Source: JADJEI01 sp035328465
Lineage (GTDB): Bacteria > Bacteroidota > Ignavibacteria > Ignavibacteriales > Ignavibacteriaceae
Reading direction: 5' to 3'
DNA length: 64,000 nucleotides
Assembly (NCBI GenBank): GCA_035328465.1
Contig: DAOLIQ010000007.1
Location: 12,339-76,338 of the forward strand
The translations under genes were made by a program, and so were the position numbers. Below are positions 26,369 through 36,076 of this stretch, in pieces. Positions within the stretch are counted from its first letter, which is position 1. Each line of letters begins with the position of its first letter. The notes beneath the pieces are model-generated. The model saw nothing but the letters and a program-made list of their open reading frames with translations, made no database searches and was not told the DNA's origin.

Positions 26369-27496
26369 ATGAAAGTTGTGATGGTTGACTCGTTAATTGG
26401 TAATGCATATTCAACTTGTCTGTCTGAATACCTTCAGAAAAGTGGAGTTGATCTTCATTTAATAGTTCCTGAAAATAGAAAATTTTCTAAGACGGAAAAA
26501 TTTAAGATTTTATTTCTTTCACCATCGAAAGCTGCAGGACATAATAAGTTTTCTAAAATGTTTGGTTTTATTAAATATCTTTTCCTTTTATATAAATATA
26601 TAAAAACCTCAAATTGTGATATAGTTCATTATCAATTTTTTAGAAGGAAAGAGGAAGTTCTGTTTTTCAAATTCTTAAAGTGGAAGGGAATAAAATTAAT
26701 TATCACAGCTCACAATGTTTTACCGCATGAGAATAAGAAGGTTGATTATTTCCTAAAGTCTATCGTTTATAATAATGCAAATGCAATTATCGTCCACTCG
26801 GATTATATCAAGAAAAAATTAGTCGAAAATTTTTCAATTGATTCTTCTAAAATAAATATCATTCCACATGGTAATTTTGATTACTATCTGCCGAACCATG
26901 AAATTACAAGAGAGCAATCTAGAGCAAGTCTCTCTCTCGAAAATACAGATAATATATTACTATTCTTTGGGTTTATTAGACCTTACAAAGGCGTTGACCT
27001 GCTTTTAAAAGCATTTGAAAGAGCAGCAGAAAAAGATGCTAAATTAAAACTTATTATTGCCGGAAGCGTATTGGAAGGAAGAAAATCTTTACTAAAAGAA
27101 ATTGAAGATCAAAAATTCAAAGACAGGATATTTCCTATTCTTACTTACATCCCGAATGAGGAAGTAGTTAATTATTTCAAGGCTGCCGATCTTGTTGTAC
27201 TGCCTTATAAAGATATTGACCATAGTGGGATCATTCACCTTGCCTATTCGTTTGGCAAGGCAGTCTTAGGAACGAATGTTGGCGATTTTAATGAGGTAAT
27301 CGTGGATGGAAAAAGCGGTAGAGTTTTAAAATTAAACAATGCCTCTGATTTAGCTGAAACGATTACTGAAATGTTTAAAGACAAAAGTATGTTAAATGAA
27401 ATGGGAAGATATGCCAAGCACTTAAGTGAAACTAAATATTCGTGGCAAGACATTGCAAAACAAACCATACAAATCTATAGCAGTGTAATTAGATGA
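26369..27496 (+). CDS. GT4-family (GT-B) glycosyltransferase
   Basis: A 375-residue GT-B enzyme. The donor-site half holds LLFFGFIRPYKGVDLLLKAF (about 193-212) and LPYKDIDHSGIIHLAYSFGK (about 276-295), with a closing GDFNEVI. The N-terminal half has the HYQFFRRKEE acceptor-side loop and TAHNVLPHE. It adds a sugar to the repeat unit. It is distinct from the GT4 at 22.7 kb, so at least two different linkages are built by this family. Confidence 0.9.
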   Translation: MKVVMVDSLIGNAYSTCLSEYLQKSGVDLHLIVPENRKFSKTEKFKILFLSPSKAAGHNKFSKMFGFIKYLFLLYKYIKTSNCDIVHYQFFRRKEEVLFFKFLKWKGIKLIITAHNVLPHENKKVDYFLKSIVYNNANAIIVHSDYIKKKLVENFSIDSSKINIIPHGNFDYYLPNHEITREQSRASLSLENTDNILLFFGFIRPYKGVDLLLKAFERAAEKDAKLKLIIAGSVLEGRKSLLKEIEDQKFKDRIFPILTYIPNEEVVNYFKAADLVVLPYKDIDHSGIIHLAYSFGKAVLGTNVGDFNEVIVDGKSGRVLKLNNASDLAETITEMFKDKSMLNEMGRYAKHLSETKYSWQDIAKQTIQIYSSVIR

Positions 27497-27530
27497 TAAT
27501 AAATAATAATATTTTAGAAGTACATTAAAG

Positions 27531-28430
27531 ATGCTCTGTTCTATTTGTATCGCAACATACAAGCGAGCTGCGCTGTTGAAGATCTTACTTGATAGCCTGC
27601 TTGGTCAAGAATTAGATGAAGAAATTTATCTGGAAATTATTATTGTTGATAATGATCCGGAAGGAAGTGGAAAACCTGTTTTTGAAAAATACACCAATAC
27701 AGACAGAATTTCATTTCACTATTATACACAACCAATAAAAAACATTAGCATCACCCGGAACTTAGCGGTAGAAAAAGCTTCAGGCAAATTTATCCTCTTT
27801 ATTGATGATGATGAATACGCTTGTTCAAATTGGGTAATGCTGCTGCTTAAGACACAAAAGCAATACAGCGCTGATGGAGTTTTTGGAGCGGTTCGTTCTC
27901 ATTTTAATCCCAATACCCCTAAATGGATAACAACGCATCAAGTATTCAACCGCATAACACCTCCGACCGGTACAGAAGCTCAATATAAACGCACCGGCAA
28001 TTGTTTGATTAGAGCATCGCTTATAAAAAATTCTCCAAATCCGTTTTCGATCGAGTACGGACTAACCGGTGGTGAAGACACACATTTATTTGCAAGGTTA
28101 AGAATTATTGGGGCAAGATTCATCAACTGCAAAGAAGCCTGGGTCTCAGAATATGTTCCGCCGGAAAGAGCAAATACTATTTATTTATTCAAGCGAACAT
28201 TACGAACTGGGAATAATTTTACAAGAAGAATTCTTGAAAATCATTCGAACAATACCCCATCGAAAAGGCTCTACATTATTTTTGTTTCAACGATTTCCTT
28301 ATTTGCCAGTATTTTATTGTCAATGATTTTTGTTTTTAGCAGTTCTAAAAGATTATATTGGAATACGAAAATATCATCGAATATTGGGCATCTTCTGGCA
28401 GCATTAAAAATTTTCGTTAAAGGATATTAA
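27531..28430 (+). CDS. GT2-family glycosyltransferase
   Basis: A 299-residue GT-A enzyme. CSICIATYKRAALLKILLDS is the start motif, IIIVDNDPEGSG the nucleotide-contacting loop, and LFIDDDEYAC the DxD metal site. TGGEDTHLFARLRIIGARF (about 182-200) holds the ED catalytic-base region. A hydrophobic segment near 248-265 suggests membrane association. It is 34 bp downstream of the GT4 gene. Confidence 0.9.
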   Translation: MLCSICIATYKRAALLKILLDSLLGQELDEEIYLEIIIVDNDPEGSGKPVFEKYTNTDRISFHYYTQPIKNISITRNLAVEKASGKFILFIDDDEYACSNWVMLLLKTQKQYSADGVFGAVRSHFNPNTPKWITTHQVFNRITPPTGTEAQYKRTGNCLIRASLIKNSPNPFSIEYGLTGGEDTHLFARLRIIGARFINCKEAWVSEYVPPERANTIYLFKRTLRTGNNFTRRILENHSNNTPSKRLYIIFVSTISLFASILLSMIFVFSSSKRLYWNTKISSNIGHLLAALKIFVKGY

Positions 28431-28456
28431 AAACTTATTCACCTAATTTTATAAAT

Positions 28457-29215
28457 ATGAATTACTTGATTGTTGTAAATGCCGATGATTTTGGAATGTC
28501 TTCAGGAGTAAATGGAGCAATCCTGAGATCATTTGAACTAGGTTATATTTCTACCACAACTATTATGTGTAATATGCCAGGATTTGAAGAGGCTTGCCAA
28601 ATTGCTCACGATAAAAAATTAACGGACCGAATTGGAATTCATTTCAATCTTACCGAAGGATATCCACTAAGTGAAAAAATAAAAAGATTAAGTAAATTTT
28701 GCGATCAAGATGGAAGAATGTTCAAATCCTTTAAAGGTCATTTATTTAGTGCGTCGGAACGGGAAGCCGTATATGAAGAACTTGAAATGCAATTGAAAAA
28801 ATTAAAAAGCTTTGGAATAACTCCAACGCACGCCGATTCTCATCATCATTCACACCATTTTATAGGCACTCAATCAATTGTAATTAAACTTGCAACTGCA
28901 AATCAAATTCCAGCCGTTAGATTGAGATTCAATTTTGGCAGGCTTTCTCCTCAACGAAAACTTTATTCCAAACTTTTTAATATGCGTTTAGAGTTAGCCG
29001 GACTTGCTAAGACAAAATACTTTTGTGAAATTAGAAGCGTGAATAAATCTCTTTTTGAAAAAAATAAACCCGTTGAAGTAATGGTTCATCCTTATCCCGG
29101 TGAAGATGGCGGAATTGTAAATTATAATGCTGGCAAACCTCTCCCCCCAATTATAGAGAAATATTTACCTAAGACAGAATTTGTTACTTATGACTTTTTG
29201 AATAAAAATGTATAA
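28457..29215 (+). CDS. ChbG/HpnK (YdjC) family carbohydrate deacetylase
   Basis: A 252-residue YdjC-fold deacetylase. The metal site is shown by VNADDFGMSSGVNGAI (about 6-21, Asp-Asp) and THADSHHHSHHF (about 119-130). IHFNLTEGYPLSE and VHPYPGED complete the family pattern. Family members remove N-acetyl groups from chito-oligosaccharides or glycolipids such as hopanoid GlcNAc (HpnK). Here it probably trims an acetamido sugar of the surface polymer. It overlaps the polymerase gene by 8 bp. It is a second, unrelated deacetylase in the locus beside the NodB type. Confidence 0.87.
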   Translation: MNYLIVVNADDFGMSSGVNGAILRSFELGYISTTTIMCNMPGFEEACQIAHDKKLTDRIGIHFNLTEGYPLSEKIKRLSKFCDQDGRMFKSFKGHLFSASEREAVYEELEMQLKKLKSFGITPTHADSHHHSHHFIGTQSIVIKLATANQIPAVRLRFNFGRLSPQRKLYSKLFNMRLELAGLAKTKYFCEIRSVNKSLFEKNKPVEVMVHPYPGEDGGIVNYNAGKPLPPIIEKYLPKTEFVTYDFLNKNV

Positions 29216-30488
29216 AGAATCTTATGAAATAAAATCTAATTACGCGAAAATTGCCAATGCAGCATTTCTGTTAACTCTATTCTTTGCTTTTTTTGGCACT
29301 GCACTCCCCTTTCGACCTGAGATTGAGAATGTAGAGGACATAGGAACTTCGAACATAGTAAACCAAATATCTTTTTCCCTAATTTTTATATTATCAGTAA
29401 TTTCATTAACACCAAATAAAGAAAAGTTATATTCCCTAATTCTTCGGGAAAAATTTTTAACTCTGTTCTTACTTTGGTGTGCAATATCCTTAATTTGGTC
29501 CGAATTCAGTTTTGTTGCCGCTAAAAGATTGTTCCAGATTTTTTCTGTTGTTCTTGCGGGTTATTCATTCTTACTCCACGATTTTAGCCAAAGCGATCTG
29601 TTAAAAAATATTAAGATAATTATGTACCCTTACTTGGTATTTTCACTAGTATCTTGTTTGGTAATTCCGGGAGCTCTTGACCCGAACTTTCATACTTGGA
29701 GAGGTTTAGCTACTGATAAAAATAATCTCGGTCAAATAGGGTTAGCCTGTTTTGTTTTTTCCTATATGATTTATCAAACTGAAGAAAATTTCTATTCCCG
29801 AATGACTGCAATTATTATGTCAGTAATTAGTGTATTACTCCTGATTGGCTCGATGAGTTCAACATCAATTATTATTTTCATAGTCATTTTATCCTTTGCT
29901 GGCATTTTCTTTATAAGCAAATTTTTTCAAGAAATAGGTTATGCAAAAATCGTTGCTCAATTATTTATCCTTACTATTGTGTTGGTTGCAATTTCAGTTT
30001 TGACATTGGCTCCCGAAATATTGAATCTCTTTCCAGAATTATTTGGAAAGGACAGCACATTTTCCGGTAGAACTGATTTATGGACTTACATCGCATTTGA
30101 AATTTCAAAACATCCCTGGTTGGGAACGGGCTATCAAAGTTTTTGGCTGGTAGAAAATGTAAATATTGAATTGCTTTATAAAGTTTTCGTTTGGCTACCG
30201 AATCAGGCTCATAATGGATATCTTGATATCATCAACGAAGTTGGATTCATTGGCTTCATTTTTTTCCTTTTATTCCTTGTAAATTATTTTTTTAGGATTT
30301 CAAAAATTAGCTATGATTTAGGGTGGAAGTGGTTTATGATTATTGCGGTCATTTCTAATTTACAAGAGTCTTCTTTCTTCAGACCTGGACGGCTAATGAA
30401 CTTATTAGTAATCTTGGCGTACCAAGTGCTAATCGTTCTGGACGCTAATGAAAATTCTCAAGTTAGAACTACCCCCTCAAGATATTGA
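29208..30488 (+). CDS. O-antigen polymerase/ligase (Wzy/WaaL-type)
   Basis: A 426-residue integral membrane protein with about 11-12 hydrophobic segments. The Wzy_C signature lies near residues 285-345: FSGRTDLWTYIAFEISKHPW, GTGYQSFW, and AHNGYLDIINEVGFIGF. It polymerises repeat units or ligates chains in the periplasm. As the last gene of the plus-strand run, next to the flippase and initiating transferase, polymerase is more likely than lipid A ligase. The start overlaps the YdjC gene by 8 bp. No Shine-Dalgarno is needed if it is translationally coupled. Confidence 0.88.
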   Translation: MYKESYEIKSNYAKIANAAFLLTLFFAFFGTALPFRPEIENVEDIGTSNIVNQISFSLIFILSVISLTPNKEKLYSLILREKFLTLFLLWCAISLIWSEFSFVAAKRLFQIFSVVLAGYSFLLHDFSQSDLLKNIKIIMYPYLVFSLVSCLVIPGALDPNFHTWRGLATDKNNLGQIGLACFVFSYMIYQTEENFYSRMTAIIMSVISVLLLIGSMSSTSIIIFIVILSFAGIFFISKFFQEIGYAKIVAQLFILTIVLVAISVLTLAPEILNLFPELFGKDSTFSGRTDLWTYIAFEISKHPWLGTGYQSFWLVENVNIELLYKVFVWLPNQAHNGYLDIINEVGFIGFIFFLLFLVNYFFRISKISYDLGWKWFMIIAVISNLQESSFFRPGRLMNLLVILAYQVLIVLDANENSQVRTTPSRY

Positions 30489-30490
30489 AA

Positions 30491-30530
30491 TGCCGCCACC
30501 ATTTTCAATCGGCGACAAATGGCGGCGGCA
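30491..30530. terminator. GC-rich hairpin between convergent genes
   Basis: TGCCGCCACCATTT (30491-30504) pairs with AAATGGCGGCGGCA (30517-30530) with one G/A mismatch and a 12-base loop. It sits between convergent stop codons. It lacks a T tract, so it may be an mRNA 3'-end stabiliser or a REP-like element rather than a classical terminator. Confidence 0.55.
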
Positions 30531-30564
30531 CAGAAGAATATAATCAATAGCTACAATTTGAATG

Positions 30565-33162
30565 TTATTTCATGACTATCATCTTTTTTGTGTCTTTAAA
30601 CTGAGAAACTTGTAACGAATATATATAAACGCCTGAAGCTAAATTATCTGCATTAAAATTTATTGTGTGTAAACCTGCATCCAATTCCTCATCAATTAGA
30701 TTTTCCACAACTTCACCGACGAGATTATAAACTGTTAGTATAACTTCATCTCGTTTAGGCAAAACAAATTGAATAGTTGTAGTGGGATTGAAGGGATTTG
30801 GATAATTCTGTTCAAGCAATATTTCATTTGGCTGAGCTACTTCAACCATTATCTCATCGGAATATTCCGTTGTACCTCCATACTCGATTATCTTCAGTCT
30901 ATAATAATATGTGCCTGCGTCTAAATTAGAATCAGTAAAATTATAATAACCAGGCTCAGTAGTTGTACCTCGTCCTTGAATAAAACCTAAAGTTTCGTAA
31001 TTAGAATTAGCTCTTCTCTGAATTTCAAAGCCGTAGTTATTAGTTTCGGATGAAGTCTTCCATTTTAACTGCACTTGTGATCCATTCACAGAACCAGAAA
31101 ATTCGGTGAGTTCGACAGAAAGTGCTTGCCCTGTTCCCCAGATTTCACACTCCCACAAACCTGCCCAGTTACCGCTTTGATTAGAAGAATGATAATAGAC
31201 TTTAATAAATCTTGCATTAAGGTCTCCAGTTTCATTCAATGTCCATTCAGCAGGTTCAGAGTAAACTTGTGATAAGATTCGGTTCCAGTTGATTGAATCG
31301 TTTGATACATCTACTGAGTAGTTATAAATTCGTCCGTTGTTCCAGTTGTAAAAGGAGAATTTTAGAAGTGATAAAGGTTTTGAGAGTCCGAGATCAAACA
31401 TGATCCATTCCGGCATTGTGTCGCCCGCCCATCTTGAATCCGGATCTCCATCACCTTCTCCAAATCCATCAATTGTCTTATCAGCAGAATGTTCAGGTTC
31501 TGGAGTGACGGATGCATAAACATTCGCTATTTCATATTGAATGATCTCAGAATTCTGATCTTGCATCGAATAACTTGCTTCATTGCTGCTGCTTGTTATT
31601 GTATTCCCGGCAAGATCTTGAACATTAAACACTGAAACGATATAATTTCCAGGCTCGTGAATTGATGTATTTAAAATGACTACATTATCATTTAAAGAGG
31701 CAGCAAAAACAGAGATGCCGCTGGTGATTTGATAATTAGCTGCATTCTCTGCAGTGTTCGGATCTAAAGATTCTGAAAAAGTTATTTTTAAACTCACAGA
31801 ATCGAGAAGTTCTGCACCCATCACTTTGGGAGGGGTAATATCACCTAAACCCGCACCGTCAATTTCATAAGCACCCATATCTGTTCCATTTCCTAATGGT
31901 CTCGTAGTACCAAGTATATCAAAATCAAATGGCACACCAATATCCAAACCTGCATCTATGGCTGGTGAATTTTCATTCAGTCTAAGGTCAAAATTAGATT
32001 GATCATTTATGCTGATAAAATCTGGATTAGCTTCTAAACTATTTGGACCATCGCCGCCTGAGAAATTTGTATTTTGAAGATCATTTGATGGATCGTAATA
32101 CAAATTATAATCACAACTGCTACCTGATGAAACCTGAAATTGAACAAGAATCAAGTGATAGTCTGAGCCTGCAGAGTAGAAAATATTATTTTTCACGTTA
32201 GTTGGCGCATCTGTACTAACACAGTGATCATTCGCTGTATAGACTGAATTATAAAACACTTTAGCTGTAAAAGTGCCGGAATTTCTTTTAATTCTTATTG
32301 GCGAGTCTGTTGCATTAGGACAATTTCGGTAGAGTACATTATTAAAATAATTATGCACTCCATTGCCTTCTTCAACAAATAACATCTGAGTGCCTAAAGT
32401 TTTATCGCTTTGCTGAACACAAATGTTGTTTGAATAAGTTACATTATCAACCCAAAAAGTCTGGCAATTATCGGAATGAAGATCAGTATTTGCTGTCGAA
32501 TTATTATTTAGTACTATCGTACAATGATCAACAGTGATGTCTGACATATACTGAGCATACACGCCATCAGATTGAGATTGGAAAAGATTTTCGTCCGCAT
32601 CGTCAAAAAAGCAATTCTTAACAACTATATTTTGGTTGTTCGAAACATTGCCATTGCCCTCAAAAAAGACTCCTGCACGATAGAAGTTTAAGAATCTGCA
32701 ATTATCTACCGTTATATTTTTCATCCCTCCGGAACTTTCCCCATCCCCGTATATTCCTGCCCAAGTACAATTTTGAAAAGTAATATTTGAGATAATAATA
32801 TCAGTAGATAAAGAACCATTGCCGTCAATCTCAATTCCATACGATCGAATTGACTCGCCATCTATAATTACTTCTCCATTATGCCCGTTATCCCCACCTG
32901 CAGTAATGGTAATATTATCTTTGCCTTCCGGCACACTGAAAGTTTCAAAATAGGTTTTTGATTGATTTCCACCAGAGATGAAAATCACATCACCAGGCTG
33001 AATTTGATTCCAATTTATTGAACTAAAATTTTGCCAGGCATTTGCCCAACTTGATCCATCGTTACTTCCACTGGCAGAATTATCTATATAGTGATTTGCG
33101 CCGAAAAGTAACCCGGAAAAGAAAAGTAGTGAAACTAACAAAAAGTTTTTTTGTTGTAACAT
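30565..33162 (-). CDS. Secreted beta-helix/discoidin protein with T9SS sorting domain
   Basis: An 865-residue surface protein. The signal peptide is about 1-20. A right-handed parallel beta-helix (about 22-430, short repeats such as NITFQNCTWAGIYGDG and NIVVKNCFFDDADEN, ending in LGTTRPLGNGTDMGAYE) resembles polysaccharide-lyase-like folds. An Ig-like SbsA-type domain follows (about 440-530, SVSLKITFSESLDPNTAENA) and then an F5/8 type C (discoidin) domain (about 555-680, RWAGDTMPEWIMFDLG). A fibronectin-like linker leads to the T9SS type A CTD (about 785-865, LEQNYPNPFNPTTTIQFVLP). An AGGAG Shine-Dalgarno precedes the ATG. Probably binds or cleaves polysaccharide; a catalytic site is not identified. 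Confidence 0.87.
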   Translation of the reverse strand: MLQQKNFLLVSLLFFSGLLFGANHYIDNSASGSNDGSSWANAWQNFSSINWNQIQPGDVIFISGGNQSKTYFETFSVPEGKDNITITAGGDNGHNGEVIIDGESIRSYGIEIDGNGSLSTDIIISNITFQNCTWAGIYGDGESSGGMKNITVDNCRFLNFYRAGVFFEGNGNVSNNQNIVVKNCFFDDADENLFQSQSDGVYAQYMSDITVDHCTIVLNNNSTANTDLHSDNCQTFWVDNVTYSNNICVQQSDKTLGTQMLFVEEGNGVHNYFNNVLYRNCPNATDSPIRIKRNSGTFTAKVFYNSVYTANDHCVSTDAPTNVKNNIFYSAGSDYHLILVQFQVSSGSSCDYNLYYDPSNDLQNTNFSGGDGPNSLEANPDFISINDQSNFDLRLNENSPAIDAGLDIGVPFDFDILGTTRPLGNGTDMGAYEIDGAGLGDITPPKVMGAELLDSVSLKITFSESLDPNTAENAANYQITSGISVFAASLNDNVVILNTSIHEPGNYIVSVFNVQDLAGNTITSSSNEASYSMQDQNSEIIQYEIANVYASVTPEPEHSADKTIDGFGEGDGDPDSRWAGDTMPEWIMFDLGLSKPLSLLKFSFYNWNNGRIYNYSVDVSNDSINWNRILSQVYSEPAEWTLNETGDLNARFIKVYYHSSNQSGNWAGLWECEIWGTGQALSVELTEFSGSVNGSQVQLKWKTSSETNNYGFEIQRRANSNYETLGFIQGRGTTTEPGYYNFTDSNLDAGTYYYRLKIIEYGGTTEYSDEIMVEVAQPNEILLEQNYPNPFNPTTTIQFVLPKRDEVILTVYNLVGEVVENLIDEELDAGLHTINFNADNLASGVYIYSLQVSQFKDTKKMIVMK

Positions 33163-33661
33163 ATTTAGTACTCCTTAATTTTATGACATAGATTAAGTAT
33201 TAAATGAGGTGTGTTTTGAGACAAAGAAATAATGCTTTTATCATTTGGGTCAGAAATGATTCTACAATGAACAGGTTTAATAATTTTTTTATTTGTAAAA
33301 AAATTTAAAAATTTTGAAGAATGATTGTTGAAAAAGGAAGAATATGATTTTTCCGATGTTCGAAAAAATGGATTGAAATTTGGATAATATTCTAAAATAG
33401 CAGCTATTTTCATTGAATATGTATTGATTACTTCTCAATGATAATCAACAATAATGCTATTCTGGAAAGTACGTTTTTTGAAAAATCTATAATGATTTTT
33501 TACAGAACAGTATTTTTTTCAGGTAAATATTACCTAGAAGGTCTAATCTGGTGGGCGTCTTTCAGTTCGATTTTTTATTAAAGCCTTCGAACATTATTCA
33601 AATAGAATGTTTAGTGGGTTGAAAAAAAATATTTTAAGCTTATTCCAAAGTTCAATAAAAG
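33163..33661. other. Intergenic region upstream of the beta-helix gene
   Basis: About 500 bp of AT-rich sequence between the beta-helix gene start and the end of iorB. It presumably holds the promoter and leader for the former and the 3' end of the latter. An 82-codon frame at 33165-33413 has no ribosome-binding site and overlaps the Shine-Dalgarno of the beta-helix gene, so I do not call it. I see no clear terminator hairpin. Confidence 0.45.
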
Positions 33662-34249
33662 CTAATCACGCTTATGCGCTTCCGCGAATTCTCTACCTGC
33701 TTTTAATGCATCTATGTTAAGCTGAACTATCTTCTCCCCTTTTTTCTCAAATATTTTCTTAATTCCATTTTCAAGTGATTGATATGGGATATCTATAAAG
33801 GGAGAAGCAGCGCCAAGCACTACCATATTTGATGAGCGCGGAGACTTAACTTGTCTTGCTATTTCATCTGCGTTTATTGCGATGTGATGTGGAAGCTTTT
33901 CTATTTCTGCAAGCAACGTTTTCAAATCTGGATAATCTGTAATATTAATAAACGGAGTTGTGTTTGTTACAAGCCATCCATTTTCTGAAAGCCACGGCAA
34001 GTATCGCAATGATTCCATTGGCTCTACAGAAATTATTATGTCTGCTCTGCCTTCGGGAATTAAATCGCTTGCAATTTCTTTTTCAGAAATTCTTAGGTGA
34101 GAATGTACAGCACCGCCGCGCTGGCTCATTCCATGCACTTCTGCTTGTTTTATGTAAAGATGATTCTCCAAAGCTGCCATTCCAACAACTGCAGCAATTG
34201 AAAGAATTCCTTGCCCTCCAACACCCGAAAGAATTATATCAGATTTCAT
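33662..34249 (-). CDS. iorB: Indolepyruvate ferredoxin oxidoreductase, beta subunit
   Basis: The 195-residue gamma-domain subunit of 2-ketoacid:ferredoxin oxidoreductases. DIILSGVGGQGILSIAAVVG and HGMSQRGGAVHSHLRI are the signature. It pairs with IorA for oxidative decarboxylation of aryl pyruvates to aryl-acetyl-CoA in amino-acid fermentation, or the reverse in reductive synthesis. Its ATG overlaps the iorA stop by 4 bp, so the two are translationally coupled. Normal length for the family. Confidence 0.93.
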   Translation of the reverse strand: MKSDIILSGVGGQGILSIAAVVGMAALENHLYIKQAEVHGMSQRGGAVHSHLRISEKEIASDLIPEGRADIIISVEPMESLRYLPWLSENGWLVTNTTPFINITDYPDLKTLLAEIEKLPHHIAINADEIARQVKSPRSSNMVVLGAASPFIDIPYQSLENGIKKIFEKKGEKIVQLNIDALKAGREFAEAHKRD

Positions 34250-35865
34250 TTTGCTACCTCTTCCACCTTAACTTTAATTTCTTTTTTACTCCTTGCCAAA
34301 GTTTGAATGCACTCTCTTCTTGGAATAATAACAGAAACACCTTCGTACAATATTTCTTCACGTAGAACTTTTACAATTTCATCATGGAATTTTGGTAATG
34401 GAGTAAGTGTTCGCACGTGTTCCGGTTTTACACCAAGACCAATACAAACTTCTTCCAATCTTCCTGTTGCATGCGAAGCTTGGCCGCCCGTCATTCCTGT
34501 TGTTGAGTTATCTGAAATAATAATAGTAACCGGAGTATTTTCATAAACACAATCAAGCAAAGCCGTCATTCCGCTGTGTGTAAAAGTGGAATCACCAATA
34601 ACCGCAACTGAAGGATGAACGCCTGCATCAGCAGCGCCTTTAGCCATTGTAATTGATGCACCCATATCAACACAAGAGCTGATTGAATTCCATGGCGGCA
34701 AAGCACCAAGTGTGTAACATCCTATATCTGAAAAAACTTTTTGCTTGCCAAATTCTAACATAGTTTCATTGAGTGCATTATAAATATCTCTGTGAGCACA
34801 GCCAGCACAAAGTTCCGGCGGACGATTTGCTACAATTGAAGGAACCGGTTTACCGATTTTAACTTCTTTACCCAAAGCTTTTGCAACAATATCAGGATTC
34901 AATTCACCGTCACGCGGAATAGTTCCATCTAATCTTCCTTTAATCTTACCGTCCTTATCTAAATAACCTTTTAGCATTTCTTCGACTAAAGGGTAACCAT
35001 CTTCAAGAATTAAGATTTGATCACACTCCTTTACAATCTTTTCAACTTTAGTAAAAGGAAGTGGATATTGACCAATTTGTAAAATTGGATGTGGAGAAAT
35101 TCTTGTTGGATAATTTTCCATCAAATAATTAAATGCAATTCCGCAGGCAATAATTCCTAAAGATTTATTTCTGCCGGGATAATAAGTATTGTAAGATGAT
35201 CGTTCAGACTCCTGCTCCATTACGGACTGAAGTGCAAGCAAACTTTTATATCTTTTCCGCGCGTTGGAAGGAAGCAGAACAAACTGAATTGGATCTTTAG
35301 GGTAGGTTAGTGTGTTTTGATTTTTTATAAGCCGAGTTTCAATTCCAGCACGTGAATGTGAAAGACGGGTTGTTATTCGAATCATAACCGGTACTTTTAA
35401 TTTTTCAGAAAGTTCAAATGCCTCGTAGGTCATATCATAAGCTTCCTGCTGATTTGCAGGTTCAAGAATCGGTATCATTGCAAATTTACCGTAGAAGCGA
35501 GAGTCCTGTTCGTTTTGTGATGAGTGCATTGATGGATCATCGGCAACCGAAACAATCAATCCACCGTTAATTCCTGTTATCGCCGAATTAATAAAAGCAT
35601 CGGCTGCAACATTTAGCCCGACGTGTTTCATACAAACCATCGCGCGCTTTCCTGCGTAACTCATTCCAAGTGCTGATTCCATTGAGGTCTTCTCATTAGC
35701 AGACCATTGACTGTGTAATTTTCTTTCTATAGCAATTTTATTGTGCTGAACGTATTCGGTTATTTCTGTGGAAGGCGTGCCAGGATATGCATAAACGCCA
35801 GACATTCCGCCGTCAATTGCACCTTGTGCAATTGCCTCGGCTCCGAGTAATAAAAGTTTTTCCAT
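34246..35865 (-). CDS. iorA: Indolepyruvate ferredoxin oxidoreductase, alpha subunit, lacking C-terminal ferredoxin domain
   Basis: Catalytic TPP subunit, 539 residues. The pyrimidine-binding domain begins LLGAEAIAQGAIDGGMSGVYAYPGTPSTEI. ELCAGCAHRDIYNAL (about 355-369) is the CxxCxHR motif, SDIGCYTLGALPPW the next Cys-bearing block, and GDSTFTHSG ... SDNSTTGMTGGQ the TPP/Mg site. Canonical IorA continues past the segment here reading VSVIIPRREC into a 2[4Fe-4S] ferredoxin domain with two CxxCxxCxxxCP motifs. This protein stops about 25 residues after that Cys with a Lys-rich tail and has no such motifs. A separate ferredoxin may replace it. The stop overlaps iorB, so truncation by frameshift looks unlikely. 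Confidence 0.9.
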   Translation of the reverse strand: MEKLLLLGAEAIAQGAIDGGMSGVYAYPGTPSTEITEYVQHNKIAIERKLHSQWSANEKTSMESALGMSYAGKRAMVCMKHVGLNVAADAFINSAITGINGGLIVSVADDPSMHSSQNEQDSRFYGKFAMIPILEPANQQEAYDMTYEAFELSEKLKVPVMIRITTRLSHSRAGIETRLIKNQNTLTYPKDPIQFVLLPSNARKRYKSLLALQSVMEQESERSSYNTYYPGRNKSLGIIACGIAFNYLMENYPTRISPHPILQIGQYPLPFTKVEKIVKECDQILILEDGYPLVEEMLKGYLDKDGKIKGRLDGTIPRDGELNPDIVAKALGKEVKIGKPVPSIVANRPPELCAGCAHRDIYNALNETMLEFGKQKVFSDIGCYTLGALPPWNSISSCVDMGASITMAKGAADAGVHPSVAVIGDSTFTHSGMTALLDCVYENTPVTIIISDNSTTGMTGGQASHATGRLEEVCIGLGVKPEHVRTLTPLPKFHDEIVKVLREEILYEGVSVIIPRRECIQTLARSKKEIKVKVEEVAK

Positions 35866-36076
35866 AATTTATTATCAATAATATTTAATAAGTTTATTGT
35901 AAAATTACAAAAAGAAGTACTACTTCACGAGCTTACCGACACGATATTATCAACATAAAAATTATTCCGATCTTTAATAAAAAATTTAAGAATTACTTTC
36001 AGCATTTTAGAATAATTTGCTAATTGTATTTGAATGTAGCATTAAGTTTTAGTAAGTTTGAAAAAAAGGTGAGAAA

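Noticed and set aside
33165..33413. 82-codon minus-strand frame just upstream of the beta-helix gene
   Set aside because: No ribosome-binding site, no recognisable features, low-complexity Asn/Ser/Phe content, and its end overlaps the AGGAG site of the next gene. More likely leader DNA.
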